A model generated the notes under the pieces. The model searched no databases, had not been told where the DNA came from, and saw only the letters and a list, made by a program, of their open reading frames with translations. Of a DNA stretch of 45,437 bases, positions 34,123 through 45,437 are shown piece by piece (position 1 is the first letter of the stretch; every line of letters begins with the position of its first letter). The stretch lies in assembly GCA_020848515.1 (NCBI GenBank), contig JADLIA010000076.1, positions 1 through 45,437 on the forward strand, given 5' to 3'. The DNA is from Rubrivivax sp. (GTDB taxonomy: Bacteria; Pseudomonadota; Gammaproteobacteria; Burkholderiales; Burkholderiaceae_C). The translations under genes were made by a program, and so were the position numbers.

Positions 34123-35340
34123 ATGCGTCTGAACCCCCACCTGGTCGCCATGCCCGGCGACTACCTGTTTGCCGAAGTGGCGCGCCGCGTCCAGGCCTAT
34201 GCGCCCTCGGCACCGCGTCCGATCATCCGCCTGGGCATCGGCGACGTGACGCAGCCCCTGGCCCCCGCCATCACTCAGGCCATGGTCGAGGCGGCCCAGG
34301 AAATGGGCACGCCCGAGGGCTTTCATGGCTACCCGCCCGATCAGGGCTACCCGTTCCTGCAGCAGGCCATCATCGATGCCGACTACGCCCCCCTGGGCGT
34401 GCGGCTGGAGCTGGACGAGGTGTTCGTCACCGACGGCGCCAAGACCGACACCTCGGCCCTGCCCGAGCTGCTGGCCGCGGACGCGCGCATCGGCGTCACC
34501 GACCCGGTCTATCCGGCCTACATCGACGCCAACGCCATGGCCGGCCGGCTCGGACGCCATGAGGGCGGCGCATGGAGCGCACTGACCATCCTGCCGTGCC
34601 GGGCCGAGAACGACTTCGAGCCCGAGCTGCCGGCACAGCCGGTGGACATGCTCTACCTGTGCTACCCCAACAACCCCACCGGCACCGTGCTGACCCGCGA
34701 GCAGCTGACCCGCTTCGTCAGATACGCCCAGGACACCGGCACGCTGATCCTGTTTGACGCCGCCTACAAGGCCTACATCACCGACCCGGCGATCCCGCGC
34801 TCGATCTACGAAATCGAGGGCGCCGACCAGGTGGCGGTGGAGTGCTGTTCGTTCTCCAAGTCGGCCGGGTTCACCGGCACGCGCTGCGCCTACACCATCA
34901 TCCCCAAGGCGCTCAAGGCCCGCATCGACGGCCAGTCGGTGTCGCTCAACGCGCTGTGGCGTCGCCGCGTGGCGTGCCGGCAGAACGGCGTGTCCTACCC
35001 GATCCAGCGCGCCGCCGCGGCGGCCCTGTCGCCGCAGGGGCAGCGCCAGGTGGCGGCCCAGGTGCAGACCTACATGGACAACGCCCACCACATGGTGGCG
35101 ACACTCCAGGGCGCGGGCCTGCAGGTGTTCGGCGGTGTGCACGCACCCTACGTGTGGCTCAGGATTCCGGGCCAGCGCAGCTCGTGGGAGTTCTTCGACC
35201 ATCTGCTGCACCAGGCTCAGGTGGTCGGCACCCCCGGGTCGGGCTTTGGCCAGGCCGGCGAAGGCTACCTGCGCCTGACCGCGTTCAACACCGCTGCCAA
35301 CACGCGCGAAGCGCTCGAGCGCGTGCTGGCGGTGCTGTGA
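34123..35340 (+). CDS. dapL: DapL-like LL-diaminopimelate aminotransferase
   Basis: A 405-residue PLP aminotransferase, fold type I. Lys246 in CSFSKSAGFTGTRCAY is the PLP lysine. DapL-type features are MPGDYLFAEVARRVQAY, IIRLGIGDVTQPLAPAI, GYPPDQGYPFL, VDMLYLCYPNNPTGT and the late GSGFGQAGEGYLRLTAF. DapL turns tetrahydrodipicolinate into LL-diaminopimelate in one step, bypassing DapD, DapC and DapE. The neighbour dapF, one base upstream, fits this. ATG 34123 has GGAG upstream. Whether the genome also has the succinylase route cannot be told here. Confidence 0.9.
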   Translation: MRLNPHLVAMPGDYLFAEVARRVQAYAPSAPRPIIRLGIGDVTQPLAPAITQAMVEAAQEMGTPEGFHGYPPDQGYPFLQQAIIDADYAPLGVRLELDEVFVTDGAKTDTSALPELLAADARIGVTDPVYPAYIDANAMAGRLGRHEGGAWSALTILPCRAENDFEPELPAQPVDMLYLCYPNNPTGTVLTREQLTRFVRYAQDTGTLILFDAAYKAYITDPAIPRSIYEIEGADQVAVECCSFSKSAGFTGTRCAYTIIPKALKARIDGQSVSLNALWRRRVACRQNGVSYPIQRAAAAALSPQGQRQVAAQVQTYMDNAHHMVATLQGAGLQVFGGVHAPYVWLRIPGQRSSWEFFDHLLHQAQVVGTPGSGFGQAGEGYLRLTAFNTAANTREALERVLAVL

Positions 35341-35556
35341 CACTGTGGCGGGGCGCCCATGGCACGCCCGAACGGGCAGACCGGAGCAGCGGCGCGACGC
35401 CCCCTGTCGCCGCCGCCCCTGCACCCCCGGGGGCGGGCACGGCGGGTGCCGGCCAGGCCAGCAGCGCCCGCTACACTGACATGCCCTGCCCCCGAACCCG
35501 GTGCCGCTGACGCCCAGGCACCACGCCCCTTGGATCCGACTCGCACTGCCTTCGTC

Positions 35557-36735
35557 ATGACCAGGTCGACCCCAAGCCCTGAGCCGCCTGCTCCCGTGGC
35601 GGCTGGTGCGGAGGCGGCACCCACTGCGATCTCCCCACAGGACCAGGAGGCCTACGATCGTCTGGCCCTGATGGTGGCGCTGGTGCGGGTCGATGGCACC
35701 TGCCTGCTGGTCAACGCGGCGCTGGAGCACGCGGTTCGGCAATCGCGCCGCAAGCTGGTGCAGGCGCGCGCGCTCGATTGGTTCGTCGACCCGGCGCCGC
35801 TGCAGGCGGCGCTTCACAGCACCGCCAGCCATCACCTGGCGGTCAGCCGCTTCGAAGGCGCCCTGTTGCGCCAGCCCCCCGGCGCGGGTGAATTGCCGGT
35901 GCATGTGGTGGTGACCCCGGTAGGACGCGGCGGCCCGGAGGGCGCGGTGATGGTCGAGATGATCGAGATCGAACGGCAGGTGCAGCTCGACCGCGAGGAG
36001 CGCGCACAGGACCTGATCCAGGCCCACCAGGAACTGCTGCGCAATCTGGCCCATGAGATCAAGAACCCGCTGGGCGGCATCCGCGGCGCCGCCCAGTTGC
36101 TGGCGATGGAATTCACCTCCCCCGAGTACGGCGAGTACACCGAGGTCATCATCCGCGAGGCCGACCGGCTGCAGGCGCTGGTCGACCGGCTGCTGGCACC
36201 GCACCGCGGCATGCCGCAGTGGAGCGACTTCAACATCCACGAGGTCTGCGAGCGCGTGCGTGCGCTGGTGCTGGCCGAGTTTCCGCGCGGCCTGCAGGTG
36301 CAGCGCGACTACGACACCTCGCTGCCGGAGCTGCGCGGCGACCGCGAGCGGCTGATCCAGGCGCTGCTCAACATCGTGCGCAACGCCGCGCAGGCGCTTG
36401 CCGCGCGCATCGTCACCGGCGATGCGCGCATCGTGCTGCGCACCCGCATCGCGCGTCAGGTCACGCTCAACGGCCGGCGCTTCCGCCTGGCGATCCAGCT
36501 GCAGGTGGAGGACAACGGCCCCGGCATCCCCCCCGCCCTGCGGGAGCGCATCTTCCAGCCGCTGGTGTCCGGCCATGCCGCCGGCAGCGGGCTGGGTCTG
36601 ACGCTGGCGCAGGGGTTCATTCAACAGCATGGCGGCACGATCGAATGCGAAAGCCAGCCGGGCGCCACCCGCTTTACGCTGCTGATCCCCCTGCCCGACC
36701 CTACCGCCTGCCGCGACATCGAGGGCCCGCCATGA
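35557..36735 (+). CDS. ntrB: NtrB (GlnL): nitrogen-regulation sensor kinase
   Basis: A 392-residue cytoplasmic histidine kinase/phosphatase that acts on NtrC under control of PII. An N-terminal PAS-like domain (LMVALVRVDGTCLLVNAALE...) precedes the H box NLAHEIKNPLGGIRGAAQLL with His166. The N box is LIQALLNIVRNAAQAL, and the G boxes are EDNGPGIPP and GSGLGLTLAQGFIQQHGG. ATG 35557 was chosen as the last ATG before the conserved domain; a longer in-frame start at 35359 would add 66 Pro/Arg-rich residues unlike the family. No strong ribosome binding site is seen. The 216-bp gap upstream may hold its own promoter. The stop overlaps the ntrC start. Confidence 0.94.
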   Translation: MTRSTPSPEPPAPVAAGAEAAPTAISPQDQEAYDRLALMVALVRVDGTCLLVNAALEHAVRQSRRKLVQARALDWFVDPAPLQAALHSTASHHLAVSRFEGALLRQPPGAGELPVHVVVTPVGRGGPEGAVMVEMIEIERQVQLDREERAQDLIQAHQELLRNLAHEIKNPLGGIRGAAQLLAMEFTSPEYGEYTEVIIREADRLQALVDRLLAPHRGMPQWSDFNIHEVCERVRALVLAEFPRGLQVQRDYDTSLPELRGDRERLIQALLNIVRNAAQALAARIVTGDARIVLRTRIARQVTLNGRRFRLAIQLQVEDNGPGIPPALRERIFQPLVSGHAAGSGLGLTLAQGFIQQHGGTIECESQPGATRFTLLIPLPDPTACRDIEGPP

Positions 36736-38195
36736 AGCCGATCTGGGTCGTCGACGACGATCAATCCATCCGTTTCGTACTGGAACGCGCGCTGAGCCGC
36801 GAGCACCTACCCGTGCGCAGCTTCAGCCGACCGCAGGACGTGCTCAACGAGTTCGATGCGGGGGTCGAGCCCCAGGTGCTGGTGACCGACATCCGCATGC
36901 CGGGCAGCAGCGGCATCGAGCTGCTGACCGAAGCCAAGCGCCGCCACCCCCAGCTGCCGGTCATCATCATGACCGCCTACAGCGACCTCGACAGCGCGGT
37001 GGGCGCGTTTCGCAGCGGCGCCTTCGAGTACCTGCCAAAACCCTTCGACGTCAACCGCGCGGTCGAACTGATTCGCCGCGCCGCCGAAGACCACAGCCTG
37101 CGCGATCAGCCGCACGCCGACGACAGCGATCAGCAGCCCCTGATGCTGGGCGAGGCGCCGGCCATGCAGGAGGTGTTTCGCGCCATCGGACGGCTCAGCC
37201 AAAGTGAAAGCACGGTGCTCATCACCGGCGCCAGCGGCACCGGCAAGGAGCTGGTGGCGCTGGCCCTGCACCGTCACAGTCCGCGGGCGCGCGGGCCGTT
37301 CGTGGCCATCAACACGGCCGCCATCCCCAAGGACCTGCTGGAGAGCGAGCTGTTCGGCCATGAACGCGGCGCCTTCACCGGCGCGCAGGCCATGCGGCGC
37401 GGTCGCTTCGAGCAGGCCGCCGGCGGCACCCTGTTCCTGGACGAAATCGGCGACATGCCGCTGGAGTTGCAGACCCGCCTGCTGCGCGTGCTGAGTGACG
37501 GGCAGTTCTATCGGGTCGGCGGCCACCAGCCGCTGCGGGCCGACACCCGGGTGATCGCCGCCACGCACCAGGATCTCGAAGAGCGCGTGCGCCAGGGCAC
37601 CTTCCGGGAAGACCTGTTCCACCGCCTCAACGTCATTCGACTGCGGCTGCCGCCGCTCAATGAGCGACGCGAAGACATCCCCCTGCTGACGCGCCATTTT
37701 CTTGCCCGCAGCGCACGCGAGCTGGGGGTGGAGAGCAAGCACATCAGCCCCGCCGCGCTGGAACGGCTGACGCAGTTCGACTTTCCCGGCAACGTGCGCC
37801 AGCTGGAAAACCTGTGCCGCTGGCTGACGGTGATGGCCCCTGGCCAGCGGATCGAGGCGGAAGACCTGCCGGCCGACCTGCTGCCGCGTGGTGAGCCACG
37901 TCCGCTGACGGGCGAAGAGAAGGCGACGGCGGCCATCACGCCACCCCACCCCGACGCCCCATCCAGCGCCGCCGCGCCCGCCGACTGGACGGTGGCCCTG
38001 GCTCAGGAGGCACGCACCCGGCTGACGGCCGGTGAGTCCGGGGTGTGGGACAGCCTGGCGGGTCGCTTCGAAGCGGCGCTGCTGCACACCGCCCTGGGGT
38101 TGACCCACGGGCGCCGCGCCGAGGCCGCCCAGAAGCTCGGCATCGGACGCAACACCATCACCCGCAAGATCCAGGAGCTGGGACTCGATGACTGA
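36732..38195 (+). CDS. ntrC: NtrC (GlnG): sigma-54-dependent response regulator
   Basis: A 487-residue transcription activator. The receiver domain has [10 protein letters not shown], phospho-acceptor Asp53 in VTDIRMPG, and Lys in LPKPF. The AAA+ domain has Walker A GASGTGKE, the sigma-54 contact loop GAFTGA, and Walker [14 protein letters not shown]. The Fis-type helix-turn-helix at the C-terminus reads [23 protein letters not shown]. The AAA+ domain matches NtrC more than other enhancer-binding proteins, and the gene overlaps ntrB (ATGA). Its likely targets include the two GCACC-N5-GGTGC sites upstream of glnA. Confidence 0.96.
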   Translation: MKPIWVVDDDQSIRFVLERALSREHLPVRSFSRPQDVLNEFDAGVEPQVLVTDIRMPGSSGIELLTEAKRRHPQLPVIIMTAYSDLDSAVGAFRSGAFEYLPKPFDVNRAVELIRRAAEDHSLRDQPHADDSDQQPLMLGEAPAMQEVFRAIGRLSQSESTVLITGASGTGKELVALALHRHSPRARGPFVAINTAAIPKDLLESELFGHERGAFTGAQAMRRGRFEQAAGGTLFLDEIGDMPLELQTRLLRVLSDGQFYRVGGHQPLRADTRVIAATHQDLEERVRQGTFREDLFHRLNVIRLRLPPLNERREDIPLLTRHFLARSARELGVESKHISPAALERLTQFDFPGNVRQLENLCRWLTVMAPGQRIEAEDLPADLLPRGEPRPLTGEEKATAAITPPHPDAPSSAAAPADWTVALAQEARTRLTAGESGVWDSLAGRFEAALLHTALGLTHGRRAEAAQKLGIGRNTITRKIQELGLDD

Positions 38196-38319
38196 ACGCT
38201 CGCCACGCCCTGCGGCACGCCCCCACACGCGCAGGCGGCGCGAGCCCACGGTCAGACCCGCGCCCTGAACAAGTCAAGTGGGAGCGAACCCCTTCTTGTC
38301 CACCTTCTGAACGCTTCCC

Positions 38320-38991
38320 ATGGCGCGCCTGCCCCGCCTTGTGCTGCCCGGCCAGCCCCATCTGGTGCTCCAACGCACGCTGGACCACCGTCCCGCCTTC
38401 GTCGACGACGAGGATCGTGCGCAGTTCATGGTCGTGCTGCGCACCGCCCTGGAAACGGAAGCGGTGCAGTTGCACGCCTTTGCACTGCGCGACCACGAGT
38501 TGCTGTTTCTGGTCACGCCGGACCAGCCCGACGCGCTGGCGCGGCTGATGCAGGCCATCGGTCGGCGCTACGTGACGGCCTACAACCGGCGGCACGCACG
38601 CAGCGGCCCGCTGTGGGACGGGCGGTTTCGCACCAGTGCCGTGGAACCCGGGGAACACACCCTGACCGCCATGACCTGGATCGAGCAGGCCACGCTGACA
38701 CCTGGCATCACCAGCGCGCCGCACCATGCCGGGACACAGCCCAACCCCCTGATCACCGACCCGCCCGAATACTGGCAACTCGGCAACACCCCCTTCGAAC
38801 GCGAATCGGCCTGGCGGGAGCGCCTTGCACGCGGCGTGGCCGGCACCACGGAGGCGCGGCTGCGCCGCCTGGTGCTGGGCGGCTGGGCACTGGGCTCGCC
38901 CGAATTCATCTGCAGCGCGGATGCCACCGGGCGACCCGCGGCCCCACGCCGACCTGGGCGCCCCAAGCGCGCCGCCAGCAACCCGCGCTGA
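38320..38991 (+). CDS. Y1-transposase (RAYT-like) domain protein with degenerate HUH motif
   Basis: A 223-residue protein with the layout of REP-associated tyrosine transposases: PHLVLQR, then the LHAFALRDHELLFLV strand, LARLMQAIGRRYVTAYNRRHARSG and LWDGRF. The HUH motif that holds the metal should read H-x-H; here it is HEL (residues 59-61), so the second histidine is missing. The Tyr in GRRYVTAYN is kept. The usual RYIELNPVRA is also altered (TWIEQATLTPG). No flanking insertion-sequence ends are visible. It lies alone between ntrC and gltB, so it is more likely domesticated or decayed than a live mobile element. An RNA or DNA binding role is possible. Confidence 0.75.
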   Translation: MARLPRLVLPGQPHLVLQRTLDHRPAFVDDEDRAQFMVVLRTALETEAVQLHAFALRDHELLFLVTPDQPDALARLMQAIGRRYVTAYNRRHARSGPLWDGRFRTSAVEPGEHTLTAMTWIEQATLTPGITSAPHHAGTQPNPLITDPPEYWQLGNTPFERESAWRERLARGVAGTTEARLRRLVLGGWALGSPEFICSADATGRPAAPRRPGRPKRAASNPR

Positions 38992-39041
38992 GCGCCCGCG
39001 TCCGTCGGCGGCACCTGGTGAACACCAGCGGCGGTCGACAA

Positions 39042-39210
39042 AAAAGCCGTTTCATAACCAACACTTACGTCACCATCGGTCGCACCCGAGATCAGGCGGC
39101 GCACCATTGGTACACCCTTAGTTGTTATGTCCCCCATTTTTATGAAATCCAACCTTTTGACATTTATTTATGTTCCGACCCCGTTTTATATTTCTTGTAG
39201 TCCCCGTTTG
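39042..39210. other. AT-rich intergenic stretch upstream of gltB
   Basis: Within the 266-bp gap before gltB, from about 39042 the sequence turns AT-rich (for example TTTTGACATTTATTTATG near 39153 and TTTTATATTTCTTG near 39183). TTGACA is a perfect -35 hexamer, but no well-spaced -10 was found. It is the likely promoter region of gltBD. I see no gene in it. Confidence 0.5.
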
Positions 39211-39257
39211 CGCATGCTAGCCTCCATGCCTCATCACGCCCACGTTGGAGTCAAGCC

Positions 39258-43994
<4,737 letters not shown>

Positions 43995-44018
43995 CAACCA
44001 TTCAAGCAAGACAGCATC

Positions 44019-45437
44019 ATGGGAAAGATCACCGGCTTTCTGGAATTCGAACGCATCGAGGAACGCAGCGAGGCCGTGCCGGCGCGACTGAAGACCTGGA
44101 AGGAGTTCGTCATCGGCCTGGACGGCGCGCAGGCGCGCACGCAGGCGGCACGCTGCATGGATTGCGGCACCCCGTTCTGCAACCACGGCTGCCCGGTCAA
44201 CAACCTGATTCCGGACTTCAACGACCTCATCTATCACGACGACTGGCGCCGTGCCATCGACGTGCTGCACCAGACCAACAACTTCCCCGAGTTCACCGGG
44301 CGCGTCTGCCCGGCACCCTGCGAAGCCGCCTGCACGCTCAACATCAATGACGACGCCGTCGGCATCAAGAGCATCGAGCACGCCATCATCGACCGCGCCT
44401 GGGCCGAAGGCTGGGTGACGCCGCAGCCGGCGGCCATCAAGACCGGCAAGAAGGTGGCGGTGATCGGCTCCGGACCGGCCGGGCTGGCGGCGGCCCAGCA
44501 GCTTGCCCGCGCCGGGCACGCGGTGACGGTGTTCGAAAAGAACGCCCAGCCTGGCGGCCTGCTGCGCTATGGCATTCCGGATTTCAAGCTGGACAAGGGC
44601 CACATCGACCGCCGCATCGCGCAGATGAGCGCCGAGGGTGTGGTGTTCCGCACCGGCGTGCTGGTCGGCGAGCTGGACCCGGACAGCAAGATCACCCGTC
44701 ACGGCGAACAAACGCTCAGCGCCGAGCAGTTGCTGGCCGAGTTCGATGCGGTACTGCTGGCCGGTGGCAGTGAGGTCAGCCGTGACCTGCCGGTGCCGGG
44801 TCGCGCGCTCGACGGCGTGCACTTCGCGATGGAGTTCCTGCCGCAGCAGAACCGGGTGGTGGCCGGTGACAACCTCAAGGGGCAGATTCATGCCAAGGGC
44901 AAGCACGTGATCGTCATCGGTGGTGGCGACACCGGCAGCGACTGTGTCGGCACCAGCAACCGGCAGGGCGCTGCCAGCGTCACCCAGTTCGAGCTCATGC
45001 CCATGCCGCCCGAGCAGGAGGACAAGCCCCTGACCTGGCCGTACTGGCCCTACCGCCTGCGCACCAGTTCCAGCCACGAAGAAGGTTGCGAGCGCCAGTT
45101 CGCCATCGCCACCAAGGAATTCGTCGCCGGCACCGGCAAGGACAAGGGACGCATCGTCGGGCTGAAGACGGTCGAGGTCGAATGGGCCGGCGGCAAGATG
45201 ACCGAGGTCCCGGGCACCGAAAAGACCTGGAAGGCCGATCTGGTGCTGCTGGCGATGGGCTTCGTGCACCCGGTCGGCCGTGTGCTGGACGCCTTCGGCA
45301 TCGACAAGGATGCGCGCGGCAACGCCCGCGCCGGCACCGATGTGGTCCACGGTTACCGCACCAGTGTGGAGCGCGTGTTTGCCGCCGGCGACATGCGTCG
45401 CGGCCAGAGCCTGGTCGTCTGGGCCATCCGCGAAGGC
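44019..45437 (+). CDS. gltD: GltD: glutamate synthase small subunit (3' end missing)
   Basis: The first 473 residues of the NADPH-accepting subunit, cut by the window end. The frame is open from ATG 44019 to the last base. The two 4Fe-4S cysteine sets are [15 protein letters not shown] and [12 protein letters not shown]. The FAD site is [18 protein letters not shown], the NADPH site is [17 protein letters not shown], and the closing FAD site is [16 protein letters not shown]. coli GltD is 472 residues, so only a short piece of the end should be missing. It pairs with GltB directly upstream. Confidence 0.96.
   Translation, partial: MGKITGFLEFERIEERSEAVPARLKTWKEFVIGLDGAQARTQAARCMDCGTPFCNHGCPVNNLIPDFNDLIYHDDWRRAIDVLHQTNNFPEFTGRVCPAPCEAACTLNINDDAVGIKSIEHAIIDRAWAEGWVTPQPAAIKTGKKVAVIGSGPAGLAAAQQLARAGHAVTVFEKNAQPGGLLRYGIPDFKLDKGHIDRRIAQMSAEGVVFRTGVLVGELDPDSKITRHGEQTLSAEQLLAEFDAVLLAGGSEVSRDLPVPGRALDGVHFAMEFLPQQNRVVAGDNLKGQIHAKGKHVIVIGGGDTGSDCVGTSNRQGAASVTQFELMPMPPEQEDKPLTWPYWPYRLRTSSSHEEGCERQFAIATKEFVAGTGKDKGRIVGLKTVEVEWAGGKMTEVPGTEKTWKADLVLLAMGFVHPVGRVLDAFGIDKDARGNARAGTDVVHGYRTSVERVFAAGDMRRGQSLVVWAIREG

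Noticed and set aside
35359-35556. Longer NtrB start at 35359
   Set aside because: The added 66 residues are Pro/Arg/Ala-rich and do not resemble NtrB. The region looks like an intergenic leader.
38320-38991. Active IS200/IS605 insertion sequence
   Set aside because: The HUH motif has lost one His and no subterminal hairpins or partner gene (tnpB) are seen.

Overview
The window is GC-rich, tightly packed DNA from a betaproteobacterium, most likely the family Comamonadaceae (order Burkholderiales). The basis is the protein families, the codon use, a UraD-allantoate amidohydrolase fusion, and a short dispersed palindrome of a kind I remember from that family. The genus cannot be fixed by eye. 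Both ends cut a gene: prmB on the left and gltD on the right.

Layout. (1) 1-3619: 3' part of prmB, an unrecognised protein with a possible HhH-GPD (DNA glycosylase-like) core, and an ABC-F ATPase of the YheS type. (2) 3620-4125: a 7-bp tandem repeat and a small GlsB/YeaQ-type membrane protein. (3) 4175-13513: a purine/ureide catabolism locus. It holds puuD (urate oxidation), xdhC, hiuH, a GntR/FCD regulator, puuE (allantoinase), a fused UraD-allantoate amidohydrolase, an M20 hydrolase and an NCS2 purine permease. Two identical TTGTATACAA palindromes, one upstream of puuD and one between hiuH and the regulator gene, look like the operators of that regulator. (4) 13514-19242: 7Fe ferredoxin fdxA with a strong terminator, a 267-bp element with 30-bp inverted ends, a thioredoxin-reductase-like ferredoxin-NADP reductase, two unknown genes behind a Fur-box-like palindrome, an SDR dehydrogenase, and a lipoprotein gamma-glutamyltransferase. 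(5) 19421-30031: a complete selenium locus. It holds a three-subunit periplasmic formate dehydrogenase whose alpha subunit is read through an in-frame TGA (selenocysteine 196), then fdhE, selA, a sulfide-dehydrogenase-like flavoprotein, selB and the tRNA-Sec gene selC. (6) 30177-31613: creA, and a GcvH-like lipoyl-domain protein overlapping a DsrE-like protein. (7) 31614-45437: nitrogen assimilation. It holds glnA with a sigma-54 promoter and two NtrC sites, dapF and dapL, ntrB-ntrC, a degenerate Y1-transposase-like gene, and gltB-gltD.

How the parts fit. Formate dehydrogenase, its maturation factor FdhE and the Sec insertion machinery lie in one same-strand run, so substrate enzyme and cofactor machinery are probably co-inherited. 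The purine locus yields ammonia, and the downstream locus holds the GS-GOGAT enzymes and the NtrBC sensor system that handle it. A short palindromic repeat occurs seven times. Two copies lie in frame in the ABC-F gene and one in selB, two form the 3' ends of genes in the purine locus, and two are intergenic. This family and the 267-bp inverted-end element are the most striking structures that gene annotation does not explain.

All calls come from reading the sequence. No database search or folding program was run.
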